64,000 bases of DNA from UBA1181 sp045617845 (GTDB lineage Bacteria; Bacteroidota; Bacteroidia; Bacteroidales; Paludibacteraceae), in assembly GCA_045617845.1 (NCBI GenBank), contig JAZLJL010000084.1, positions 1-64,000 on the forward strand. The letters run 5' to 3'. Positions within the stretch are counted from its first letter, which is position 1. Each line of letters begins with the position of its first letter. Of the stretch, positions 35,264 through 43,283 are shown one piece after another. The position numbers and the translations under genes are program-made. The notes under the pieces were generated by a model, which saw only the letters and a list, made by a program, of their open reading frames with translations, searched no databases and was not told where the DNA came from.

Positions 35264-37318
35264 CTAAAAATTTGCAGCGTCCTCCTTAATGATTGTTGAG
35301 AGTTTCCAACTCAAATAGTCCGCTACTGTCTTGCGAAAATCTGCCTCAGTTGGCATTGTGTCAATCTTGCGGTGCTGGTTGAATGTCCAGTCGTTGCCTT
35401 CGAGCGAAATGGAGTCTTTTACCACAAGTCCGTTCACTTCAGTATAATAACTTGTCTTTGTCTTACGATTAAGCACAATATCCACCAACTCCGCATATCG
35501 TTCCCTTACATGATCCACATCTTTCAAATTCACTTTAGAATTTGATTTCTTGCGATTCTGTCGGGCATAGCCGTCATTACTAAAATCAACGAAGGTAACA
35601 AGATTGTCTGTATCGTGCGGAGTTCCAACCTCGAACAAATAGATTGCAGTCTGCACACTCGATTTACCTATAAACAAATCTATAGGCATACGGATAGATG
35701 CAAGCAAGGTACTATGTTCCAGAATCTTTTTGGTAAAACCATCGCCCTTGCCACCTCCAGCATTTTCCTGAATAATCACAGCCGCACGACCTTTGTTCAT
35801 TCTATTCAAAGCCTTTTCTACAAAGACAAAACCTTTACCTTCCGCTGAATACGGAGGATTTAATAAGAACACATCGGCAGGGAATTCCTCATCTTTGTTC
35901 ATTCCTTGCTCATATTTTCCTTCGTACTCCTTTAAGGAATCCTTATTAAGAATATGGCTTGAACCGTCCTTCATTAATATCATATTAAGCACAGCAAGAA
36001 CATAAATATCTTGTCTAAGTTCAATACCGAGCAACTGGTTTACCTTAATACTTGCAATCTTTTCCTTACGTTCATCTTCACTTTGAATTGTTTTGTTGGC
36101 ATCGTCAATCATCAATTTCATTGCCGAAACAAGGAATCCTGCACTACCGGTTGCCCAGTCCCAAACATAACTGTCCTTGTTGACCTTGCACAACTTTGCC
36201 ATAAGTTCGGTTACATAGCGTGGAGTAAGCACAACATCATTTTTTTCATCATCGCTTGCGCGCTCCGTAATCCAGCCTGTTAACACATTAAGCAGTTTTC
36301 CTGTGAAATCAATATGCACTTCCTCACCCATAGTGAAGATTGGCATGATTTCCTCTTTGACATAAATAAAGGCTGTCTTAATGGTACTTTCACCATTATT
36401 AGACTTATAATAAAGCGCATCATTCAGTATTCCTTTGTAGAGCGAATATATATTGTCGAGCTTTTCTTGTGGGATGTGCTTCTCATTCAAGAACACTTTA
36501 ATCTTTCTCAAAATAATTGCTCCATCATGGTCTTCCTCAGTCTGCAGACCTTTCAAATCCTCAATCTCAAGAGGAGGAACTTTACCTTCCACGCCAAGTG
36601 CAGCCATAATTAAAGCACACACCAATTTCAATCGGTCTTTAGGCTCTGACACACGCATCTTATCGCGCATATCCTGATTAAGTTCGGCAAGGGTATTCTC
36701 GATACGATCTTCTAACTCACGAGTCTGACGTTCTTTCTCGTCATCTGAAAGGAGAATGTCTTTAAGTTTAGTTTCAAGAGCAGAAAGGTTTTCTGATTTT
36801 AGGAAAGAAAAGTCGGTGTAGTCATCAATCTTTTTGGGGCAATACATATTTGTTTTGCTCACAAAATAAACGCCCATCTCTGTGTTTATAGTACTACCCG
36901 ATTCATAACCATTAAATCCAATAGCAATAACCTCACTAAAAGATTTAGAGATTCGTGCGACGGCTTCGGAATAATGCACCGCTCCATTTACTGCGTATTT
37001 CTTTATATGTTTGTAAAGCGGTTTACCATTATCGTCTTGATTATGAACTTCCCCATTCTCCAACTTTTCGAAATCACCTTTTGTCCCCTTCACCTCTATC
37101 ATTACAGGAACATACTGCTGACTACTTGGAAGTTTAATCAAACACTTTATATCAGGGTAATTTCCACCTTGACCACCGGATTTTGACTTTGCGCTTTGTA
37201 ATGCGTGGTCTATTTCACTATTGATATTATCGGTTTTTATGTGGTATTGCACACCCAATTTGTCGAGTTGCTTTTTTGCAATATCCTCGACTTTCTCTTC
37301 GATACTTTTCGCCGCCAT
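35264..37318 (-). CDS. BcgI-like restriction-modification protein (nuclease + N6-adenine methylase)
   Basis: 684 residues. The N-terminal ~110 residues hold a PD-(D/E)XK nuclease core (NYPDIKCLIKL ... VPVMIEVKGTKGD). A helical middle leads to an N6-adenine methylase: SAM motif WDWATGSAGFLVSAM (about residue 390) and catalytic NPPY (about 490). A nuclease and an adenine methylase in one chain, with a separate specificity subunit, is the organisation of BcgI-type (type IIB) enzymes, which cut on both sides of their site. The nuclease motif looks intact. It is encoded upstream of and in operon with the specificity gene. Confidence 0.88.
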   Translation of the reverse strand: MAAKSIEEKVEDIAKKQLDKLGVQYHIKTDNINSEIDHALQSAKSKSGGQGGNYPDIKCLIKLPSSQQYVPVMIEVKGTKGDFEKLENGEVHNQDDNGKPLYKHIKKYAVNGAVHYSEAVARISKSFSEVIAIGFNGYESGSTINTEMGVYFVSKTNMYCPKKIDDYTDFSFLKSENLSALETKLKDILLSDDEKERQTRELEDRIENTLAELNQDMRDKMRVSEPKDRLKLVCALIMAALGVEGKVPPLEIEDLKGLQTEEDHDGAIILRKIKVFLNEKHIPQEKLDNIYSLYKGILNDALYYKSNNGESTIKTAFIYVKEEIMPIFTMGEEVHIDFTGKLLNVLTGWITERASDDEKNDVVLTPRYVTELMAKLCKVNKDSYVWDWATGSAGFLVSAMKLMIDDANKTIQSEDERKEKIASIKVNQLLGIELRQDIYVLAVLNMILMKDGSSHILNKDSLKEYEGKYEQGMNKDEEFPADVFLLNPPYSAEGKGFVFVEKALNRMNKGRAAVIIQENAGGGKGDGFTKKILEHSTLLASIRMPIDLFIGKSSVQTAIYLFEVGTPHDTDNLVTFVDFSNDGYARQNRKKSNSKVNLKDVDHVRERYAELVDIVLNRKTKTSYYTEVNGLVVKDSISLEGNDWTFNQHRKIDTMPTEADFRKTVADYLSWKLSTIIKEDAANF

Positions 37319-37361
37319 GCCGTCTATGTTTTCGTGCGCTCACTTATCCATTTCAGCAGTA

Positions 37362-37434
37362 ACGGGCAATCATTTTGGCCAAAAAGAACGTGGACTCAAC
37401 ATTATCCACATCCTGAGGCCGTGAGATTGCCCGT
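37362..37434. promoter_or_regulatory. Inverted repeat upstream of the restriction-modification operon
   Basis: ACGGGCAATC (37362-37371) and GATTGCCCGT (37425-37434) are perfect complements 53 bp apart; a further TAAGTCA/TGACTTA pair lies just beyond. They sit 40-120 bp ahead of the methylase start. They could be an operator or a structured leader; no controller gene is seen nearby. Nothing else is visible in 37319-37543. Confidence 0.4.
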
Positions 37435-37543
37435 AATTACAGATAAGTCAAGCCCACGCCATACGACGCAGGCATTTACTGACTTATTCGAGTAATTACA
37501 TTTATCTAAAATTTCTCACGTTTCAGAATGATACCGAATAAAT

Positions 37544-37571
37544 AGCAAACGCTATGATTAATAATATGTTA
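37544..37571. repeat. 28-bp direct repeat, copy at the 3' side of the DUF1016 gene
   Basis: Identical to 38633-38660. Shorter matches extend the similarity (TTTCAGAAT at 37521 and 38621; GTTTTGTA at 37588 and 38677). Confidence 0.85.
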
Positions 37572-37599
37572 ATTCAAAAATCTTTCTGTTTTGTAATAT

Positions 37600-38607
37600 T
37601 TATTTTTCTAATTTATTTCTTTCCTTTTCGAGTTCTAGTTTCAACTCTTCCTCTGAAGGCAAAGTTAATTTATATTTAGATGCGAATATCTGTTTTGCAT
37701 CGTTTAAAACGGAATATTTTACAATTGCTTCGTTCTTTTCGGAACACAATATCAAGCCAATTGTAGGGTTATCATCTGTCTGCTTGGTTAATTCATCAAA
37801 CATTCGAATGTAACTATCCATTTGTCCAACATCGCCATGAGTCAATTTCCCTAATTTAAGGTCAATCAACACATAACATTTAAGAATGCTGTTATAAAAT
37901 ACCAAATCAACATAAAAATCTTCTTCTTCATAACGCATCCGCTTCTGGCGAGCCACAAAACAAAATCCCTTTCCCAATTCAAGTAAGAAATCTTGGAGAT
38001 GCGAGATCAAAGACTTCTCTATATCAGATTCATGCAAAGATGGATAATCTTTCAAATTAAGGAAATCCAAAACGTATGGATCACGAATAAACTCCAACGG
38101 TGAAATTTGCGACAACTTCTCTTTTGCCTCTGCTACGACTGATTCTTTTTCTTTGCTCGAAAGTAATCGTTCATAGTATAGTGTCGATATTTGTCGGTCG
38201 AGTTGTCTTGTCGACCAAACTTCGTTGGCAGCCTCATTCATATACCACAATCGAGACTCGTTATTATCAACGCTAAGCAATCGTCGATAATGGCTCCAAC
38301 TTAATTCGGGACGCAGTGTGTCCCGAATTTGAAATAACTGATAAAACTGACGCATTTTTCTGAGTTCTCTTTCATCGAATCCTTTTCCGAACTCGTTTGT
38401 AAGACGTTCTGCCAAGTTTTTCAGCACCTGTTTGCCATATTCGGCACGTTCCCACTTCAACTCATCTTCGGTTATCAAACGACCTATCTCCCAATAAGCT
38501 GTTACCATTGTGAAATTTATAGCACGATATGCCGTCTGTCTTGCTTTTTGCAAAACGGAAGAAATCGCGATGTATAAATTATTATTGCTTATTAAATTCT
38601 CTGGCAT
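37600..38607 (-). CDS. YhcG/DUF1016-type PD-(D/E)XK nuclease
   Basis: 335 residues. It has the N-terminal winged-helix-like domain of DUF1016 (AYWEIGRLITEDE, RLTNEFGKGFDERELRKMRQFYQ, ELSWSHYRRLLSV) and the C-terminal PDDEXK domain (FYVDLVFYNSILKCYVLIDLKLGKLTHGD), with the D...D-x-K catalytic residues visible. YhcG proteins are predicted nucleases of unclear role, often in defence islands or next to restriction genes, as here. Direct repeats bracket the gene. Low GC compared with the core suggests transfer. Confidence 0.92.
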   Translation of the reverse strand: MPENLISNNNLYIAISSVLQKARQTAYRAINFTMVTAYWEIGRLITEDELKWERAEYGKQVLKNLAERLTNEFGKGFDERELRKMRQFYQLFQIRDTLRPELSWSHYRRLLSVDNNESRLWYMNEAANEVWSTRQLDRQISTLYYERLLSSKEKESVVAEAKEKLSQISPLEFIRDPYVLDFLNLKDYPSLHESDIEKSLISHLQDFLLELGKGFCFVARQKRMRYEEEDFYVDLVFYNSILKCYVLIDLKLGKLTHGDVGQMDSYIRMFDELTKQTDDNPTIGLILCSEKNEAIVKYSVLNDAKQIFASKYKLTLPSEEELKLELEKERNKLEK

Positions 38608-38632
38608 TGATTTGAAATGATTTCAGAATAGC

Positions 38633-38660
38633 AGCAAACGCTATGATTAATAATATGTTA
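38633..38660. repeat. 28-bp direct repeat, copy at the 5' side of the DUF1016 gene
   Basis: Identical to 37544-37571. It overlaps the presumed 5' untranslated region of the nuclease gene, so the repeat duplicates upstream sequence behind the gene. Confidence 0.85.
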
Positions 38661-38710
38661 GGTTAACAATTTCCCCGTTTTGTATGATTAATTTTCGTTC
38701 AACTTTATTG

Positions 38711-38718
38711 CAAATATA
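38711..38718 (-). promoter_or_regulatory. -7 box for the DUF1016 nuclease gene
   Basis: TATATTTG on the minus strand, about 104 bp upstream of the start at 38607. The distance is long but no better box is seen. Confidence 0.35.
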
Positions 38719-38850
38719 CAAAAAATAAGCTGTGGAATAGATTATGAAGGCATCTCTTGTTTAGGGTAGAAACTTTACTTTAACTTAGGAACGCTTCCCC
38801 TTACTATATCCCCCTACCAATAGGAATAACATATAGATATGCCCTAAAAC

Positions 38851-38883
38851 AAAAAAAGCCGACCCGTAAAAGTCAGCTTTTTT
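38851..38883 (-). terminator. Terminator after tRNA-Phe
   Basis: On the minus strand AAAAAAGCTGAC...GTCGGCTTTTTTT (38883-38872 with 38863-38851) ends in a T-run; one wobble pair. It begins 4 bp after the tRNA 3' end. Confidence 0.85.
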
Positions 38884-38886
38884 GTG

Positions 38887-38959
38887 TGGTACCACCAGGA
38901 ATCGAACCGGGGACACAAGGATTTTCAGTCCTTTGCTCTACCAACTGAGCTATGGCACC
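38887..38959 (-). tRNA. tRNA-Phe (GAA)
   Basis: 73 nt fold into a cloverleaf. Acceptor GGTGCCA pairs with TGGTACC (one G-T), the D-arm reads AGCTCAGTTGGTAGAGCA, the anticodon loop CTGAAAA gives GAA (Phe), and the T-loop is TTCGATT; one C-T mismatch sits in the T-stem. The 3' CCA is not encoded. Its 3' end faces the restriction/nuclease island. Confidence 0.95.
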
Positions 38960-39060
38960 ATTTTTTCGTTTTTGCACTGCAAAGGTAGGTACTTTCCTCG
39001 AACTGGCAAACTTTTTAGGACTTTTTTTTAATAATATTTTTCATTCGACTGATTATCAAC

Positions 39061-39068
39061 TATATTTG
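39061..39068 (+). promoter_or_regulatory. -7 box for the metallopeptidase gene
   Basis: TATATTTG, 28 bp before the ATG at 39097. Confidence 0.5.
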
Positions 39069-39096
39069 CGTAGTATTTTGAGACAAAAAAACAAAA

Positions 39097-39825
39097 ATGG
39101 CCAAAGAAGTGGAAGAAATAGATGTTGACGGCATAGGGAAAGTGGCAATAAACCATAGCATCAGGGCAAAACGTATATCCATCAAAGTAAGTTCAAAGCA
39201 AGTAACCTTGGTCGTGCCTATCGGATGTAGGGTCAGCGCCGCACTCTCCTTCCTAGAAAAGAAAAAAGGGTGGATCATAACATGTCTTAGAAAAATCGAA
39301 GAGAAAAGAATAACAGACCAACCATCCATAATCGACGAAAACACGGAATATAAGACACTCACCTTCACGGTGCGAATAGAGCGTTTTAACGGGCTAAATT
39401 TCCACTCAAAGCTCAAGGACGGATGGTTGACTATCCTATGCCCGGAAAACGCCGAAATCGAGGCGGAAAACGTCCAACAGCTCATCCGCAAGATAATTGA
39501 ACGAGCCATGACAGCGGAAGCTAAGAGAGTGCTGCCGGAAAGGCTGGACTATTTGGCTGGAAGATGTGGTTTGAAATACGCAGGCGTCCGTATCCGCAAG
39601 ACGCGAACAAGATGGGGGAGCTGTACACAAGGAAGCCACATCAGTCTCAATATGTTCCTGATGCGGCTTCCGCAACAATTAGTAGATTATGTTCTAATTC
39701 ACGAGCTTTGTCACACCGTGGAGCTAAACCATAGCGAGCGGTTTTGGACGCTCGTGAACTCTTTCACAGACAACAAATCGAAAGAACTCCGGAAAGAACT
39801 CCGGAACTATCAGACCTGCCTCTGA
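39097..39825 (+). CDS. YgjP-like M48-type metallopeptidase
   Basis: 242 residues. After an N-terminal beta-rich part (INHSIRAKRISIKVSSK), the YgjP/DUF45 catalytic region carries the zinc motif LIHELCHTVELNHSERFW (HExxH with a further His eight residues on) at about 206-223; RKTRTRWGSCTQGSHISLN just before it is diagnostic of the family. It is probably a cytoplasmic zinc peptidase; the substrate is unknown. It is a single gene. Confidence 0.88.
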   Translation: MAKEVEEIDVDGIGKVAINHSIRAKRISIKVSSKQVTLVVPIGCRVSAALSFLEKKKGWIITCLRKIEEKRITDQPSIIDENTEYKTLTFTVRIERFNGLNFHSKLKDGWLTILCPENAEIEAENVQQLIRKIIERAMTAEAKRVLPERLDYLAGRCGLKYAGVRIRKTRTRWGSCTQGSHISLNMFLMRLPQQLVDYVLIHELCHTVELNHSERFWTLVNSFTDNKSKELRKELRNYQTCL

Positions 39826-39908
39826 TGATCTAACTCATAAAATATTATGGGGCGTATGTCCCCTCTAATTTAAGGACCGCACTACAGAGAGGCAATCCAA
39901 CGAATGGT

Positions 39909-40403
39909 TTAATCCTGATGTCTGGATGATCCTACATGCTTCAGCTCAAAATAGTTTTCGCTGCGGCTTGATACAGTTCCATCCTTGTAGGCCCAGTAAT
40001 CGGCTAAATCCATGAAATAATAACCATAAATATAGTTATTCGTCACTTTAGAGATGTCGATGCAGGCGATGTCGGCGCCCCAACGTCCGCCATAGTTCAA
40101 CGCCATGACGCCATACGAACCCTCGCAGTCCTCCAACCAATACCAACCGAATTCGTAAGTCTCTTGGTAAACGCCTTTATAATATACCTCCTCGTAACCA
40201 TACTTATAATTATCATCATAAAAGAAGAATCTGCTGAAATAATTCTCTTGTCCGTAATATTCTTTCACAGGCAAAGCCCCTTCCCAGCAAACCCCAGTTA
40301 TAATCATATCCTCCATCTCGTCCTCATCCTGGCAAGATGGGAAAAGACTTATTGAAAGCACCGTTAGCAAGGCCAAAATGAATCTCCTATATAAAACCTT
40401 CAT
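39909..40403 (-). CDS. Lipoprotein, unknown
   Basis: 164 residues from the ATG at 40403, giving a lipoprotein signal (LLTVLSISLFPSC, Cys near 20). The frame also opens at 40427, eight residues earlier. The mature part is rich in Tyr, Asp, Glu and Gly (YGYEEVYYKGVYQETYEFGWY) and looks like a small beta-sandwich or lipocalin-like fold. No family was recognised. Confidence 0.7.
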   Translation of the reverse strand: MKVLYRRFILALLTVLSISLFPSCQDEDEMEDMIITGVCWEGALPVKEYYGQENYFSRFFFYDDNYKYGYEEVYYKGVYQETYEFGWYWLEDCEGSYGVMALNYGGRWGADIACIDISKVTNNYIYGYYFMDLADYWAYKDGTVSSRSENYFELKHVGSSRHQD

Positions 40404-40543
40404 ATCGTATATTTTTATAATTAGCAATGCAATGACAAGTCACCCCATCGTCTCCGATTGGGACAACCTTATACAAAGATAAAAATTTAATAGAGAATCA
40501 CAACAAAATATTTCTTTTTTTTCAAATCATTTAGAAATAATAA

Positions 40544-41338
40544 TTAAGGCAACAATTCAGGACGAAACTCAAAATGCATAGTATCAAAATGATACCAACG
40601 GGCGCCGGAAACAAACCCATGGCGTTCAAAAACACGAATAATCTCCCAAGGGATACGGTTTTTATACTTGATGGAATCCAATTCTTTCTTTCCCGGATTC
40701 GCCCAAAGCCAATAATCGGAAAAATCGACGCAAATGTCTATCGTCATGCCATAGCTATGCGCACTAAGACGATCGGCGCCACGCACCTTACGCCAATAGA
40801 AAGAGGAAGAATTGCGAAAATACTTAGCATAACTGGATGGAAGGCGGGACAAATCAGCCGCGACGGCGCGGAGGCTATCCGCGGCACCATTCAATGACGT
40901 GAAAGGTATCTTTTGCCCGAACCAGTCCACTTTAACCAAATGGGAACGCACAAGCTGCTGCGTATCGCCATACATTTTTCGGAATAAAGATTCGCAACGA
41001 ATACGCCCCGCATCCGCCAAATAGGCAGGCGTCTTCGAAGACGTGTCGTACGGGACGGAAAACATGTCCTCCACATCGGCATGATCCAGTTTCGCCAAGA
41101 AGTCTTTCTCCAGACCATCGTCATAGCGAAGAGACGTACCGTCGGAAAAGAGCAACCGGTTTTCAGAGAATCCTTTGATGAAATCCGGGTAAACACGCAT
41201 TAGTTTACGTGCGCCAGAAGGGATTGTCATAGAATCAAGCTGAAGAGCCCCTATACCTTCCTGGGCAAAGCAGGGAGAAAAAAAGGCGAAAACCAATACG
41301 CACAACAAAGGGAAACGGGACATAAAAGTTTTCTCCAT
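40544..41338 (-). CDS. M15-type D,D- or L,D-carboxypeptidase-like protein
   Basis: 264 residues with a signal peptide (MSRFPLLCVLVFAFFSPCFA, starting at residue 6). The M15 metallopeptidase signature is split as expected: SAHSYGMTIDIC (zinc His and Asp) near 192-203, ERHGFVSGARW near 238-248, and HFDTMHFEFRPE near the C terminus. Such enzymes trim peptidoglycan cross-links or stem peptides in the periplasm. It lies 6 bp after a DUF4846 gene and is probably co-transcribed with it. Confidence 0.85.
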   Translation of the reverse strand: MEKTFMSRFPLLCVLVFAFFSPCFAQEGIGALQLDSMTIPSGARKLMRVYPDFIKGFSENRLLFSDGTSLRYDDGLEKDFLAKLDHADVEDMFSVPYDTSSKTPAYLADAGRIRCESLFRKMYGDTQQLVRSHLVKVDWFGQKIPFTSLNGAADSLRAVAADLSRLPSSYAKYFRNSSSFYWRKVRGADRLSAHSYGMTIDICVDFSDYWLWANPGKKELDSIKYKNRIPWEIIRVFERHGFVSGARWYHFDTMHFEFRPELLP

Positions 41339-41344
41339 AGCATT

Positions 41345-42190
41345 CTACTCCTTCCACCTCATAAAATTATTCTCCGTGAAATTCCACTCTGGCGTACGTA
41401 TCACTTCGTCGTTATCAGATAAATCGACCGTGAACCAAGGAGAACCTGCTTCCTCATAGTTACGTAGGATCTCAATCTCTTGGGCAGGCATATAACTTTG
41501 GGAGAACATCAGCCTCAACCGCTTACCATCAGCACTGCGCAAGACATCCATCACCGTAATCACATGTCCGGGAGAACCACCCGCCACGAGCAAATCACCC
41601 GGACGCACATCAGAAGCAGGGACTTTAACCATCTCCTTAGACAAAGAGAGACTACCCGCATAGTTGAAGACAGTATTTAAATATTTTCTAAAATTAGCAT
41701 AGCTATAATCCTCCTTGGCATCCTTCTGCCAATAAGCGCTCCAATTTTTGCCGAAATGGACACGATAGCCCGAAGCCCACTTTGAGTAGTCGCAACGGAA
41801 GCCAGACGTGAAATTGAAATGGATCTTCGCATATTGCTTCGTTTGGTAGAGATATTCCGCCCGCAATCTGATCGCCGCATCGGCGCATTGCTGCAAATCC
41901 TTTCCAATGAAATCGAACTTTAGCACCCCCACTTGGCAATGGTAAGATTTCTCCCGGCCATCGAAAAGATGAGTGGGGTAACCATAATCATACAAACCCA
42001 AGTTAAGCAACCATGCGGCATAACTACCCTTAGCAGGCTGCATACGTTGGAAGCGTGTGTCCAAATTCTGGTAACGTGACACCACCGTATTGGAATCCTT
42101 ACAAATAGAAAAAGAAGATCCAGTTTGTCCCCAAGACAAAGGGCAAAAAAGGAGAGCCGCCCATAATAGCTTTATACGCATAATTCCCAT
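41345..42190 (-). CDS. DUF4846 secreted protein
   Basis: About 281 residues from the ATG at 42190; a second ATG at 42181 gives 278, and an upstream one at 42304 is unlikely. The signal peptide is MRIKLLWAALLFCPLSWG. The body matches DUF4846: GSYAAWLLNLGLYDYGYPTH, YQTKQYAKIHFNFTSGFRCDY, PASDVRPGDLLVAGGSPGHV and MFSQSYMPAQEIEILRN. The PGDLLVAGGSPGHVITVMDV segment looks like the pocket of NlpC/P60-like folds. The reaction is unknown. Partnership with the M15 peptidase hints at cell-wall work. Confidence 0.85.
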   Translation of the reverse strand: MGIMRIKLLWAALLFCPLSWGQTGSSFSICKDSNTVVSRYQNLDTRFQRMQPAKGSYAAWLLNLGLYDYGYPTHLFDGREKSYHCQVGVLKFDFIGKDLQQCADAAIRLRAEYLYQTKQYAKIHFNFTSGFRCDYSKWASGYRVHFGKNWSAYWQKDAKEDYSYANFRKYLNTVFNYAGSLSLSKEMVKVPASDVRPGDLLVAGGSPGHVITVMDVLRSADGKRLRLMFSQSYMPAQEIEILRNYEEAGSPWFTVDLSDNDEVIRTPEWNFTENNFMRWKE

Positions 42191-42304
42191 AAAATTATTG
42201 TTTGAATGGCATATGAAAACAAAATAAGGGAAAAAAACAGAAACAAAAAAGGGAAATATAGTAGACAAGAATACAAAGTGTCTATTATTAGTAATAATTA
42301 ACAA

Positions 42305-42337
42305 GTCGGCCCTCGGATGGAAAATCCGAAAGCCGAC
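42305..42337 (-). terminator. Hairpin downstream of the lipoprotein gene
   Basis: Nested arms GTCGGC (42305-42310 with GCCGAC 42332-42337) and CGGAT/ATCCG (42314-42328) form one hairpin with a 5-nt tip. On the minus strand it is followed by TTGTTAATTATT, a weak T-tract. Confidence 0.6.
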
Positions 42338-42362
42338 CCGTCATTCGAAGAAACGAACCTAG

Positions 42363-42884
42363 TTATTTCACCTGGTCGATCTCGCCGCTGAAATCCATCA
42401 AAAACGTTAAACCATCACCCTCAGCGTTGATAAGGACAGAATAGGTTCCATCATCATTCTTAGTAATCTTGGCAGTTGCGTTCTTGAGTTCACGTTGCTC
42501 GGAAGTACCCCACTCCTTGATGACATTCAAAGTGTTAGGACCCATCATCGCGACAGAGTAACTATCCATTTCAGACTTTGAGAAAAGAATCTGAATATAT
42601 TTACCTCCGGCATTAACCGAAGAATTGAGGTCATACTCTTTATTCAACTCGCCCTCATTCATCACCAAATTAACCGTCAATTCATCGTTAATCGTCGTAG
42701 CTTCGAAATTCAAGCCAGATTTCGTGGAGAGAGATGTGGCGGCAGTCTTGTAATTGACTCCATTAACCACAATTGAACGACTAGAAGGAAGAACAGCAGC
42801 TTCTTCTTCTTTGCCACATTCACATGAACTGAAAACAGCCATACACATTACAGCGACTGTCCAAAAAGCGAAAGCACGTTTCAT
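42363..42884 (-). CDS. Lipoprotein, unknown
   Basis: 173 residues from the ATG at 42884, placing the lipobox (AVFSSC, Cys near residue 20) correctly; the frame also opens at 42923. The mature protein is a small beta-rich domain ending TFLMDFSGEIDQVK. No family was recognised. It has its own promoter and a downstream hairpin. Confidence 0.7.
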   Translation of the reverse strand: MKRAFAFWTVAVMCMAVFSSCECGKEEEAAVLPSSRSIVVNGVNYKTAATSLSTKSGLNFEATTINDELTVNLVMNEGELNKEYDLNSSVNAGGKYIQILFSKSEMDSYSVAMMGPNTLNVIKEWGTSEQRELKNATAKITKNDDGTYSVLINAEGDGLTFLMDFSGEIDQVK

Positions 42885-42941
42885 AAACTTTTGTAATTTA
42901 GTAACAATAAAACCCACATTCATAATTAGTTAAAAGCGTGG

Positions 42942-42949
42942 CAAAGATA
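42942..42949 (-). promoter_or_regulatory. -7 box for the lipoprotein gene
   Basis: TATCTTTG on the minus strand, 58 bp before the ATG at 42884. The remainder of the 42885-43283 spacer shows only this and the rpoN promoter. Confidence 0.4.
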
Positions 42950-43223
42950 ATATACTTCTTTTGTATATTCATAACAAAAAATGTAAAATAATGTATTTTC
43001 CCATAAAATGTGGATTTTTAGGCATCTGAATATCTGTATATTATCAATTACCCAATATTCATTTTAAAGGAGACAAGCAGGGAAAAACATCCTTCGTATA
43101 AGAAAGCGCCTATTTTTCATATGAAACCATACGTGATTATATTGCGGAAGGACATAAACAGTTATGTTGAATCATGAATACGGGAAGTAACCAATGATAA
43201 ATCATAAAATCTATTTCATTTCA

Positions 43224-43255
43224 TTTGCCCAAAATTCATTGTTTTGTTAATTTTG
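43224..43255 (+). promoter_or_regulatory. rpoN promoter
   Basis: TTTG (43224-43227) and TAATTTTG (43248-43255) are 20 bp apart, a near-ideal Bacteroidota promoter. The preferred ATG at 43284 lies 28 bp downstream. Confidence 0.65.
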
Positions 43256-43283
43256 CTTTTGTTATAATTCACGATTGACCCAT

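Noticed and set aside
34047..37318. Classic type I restriction locus (hsdRMS)
   Set aside because: The nuclease motif is fused to the methylase and no helicase-type HsdR gene is present, so a BcgI-like system fits better.
37544..38660. Insertion sequence around the DUF1016 gene
   Set aside because: The flanking repeats are direct, not inverted, and no transposase is encoded.
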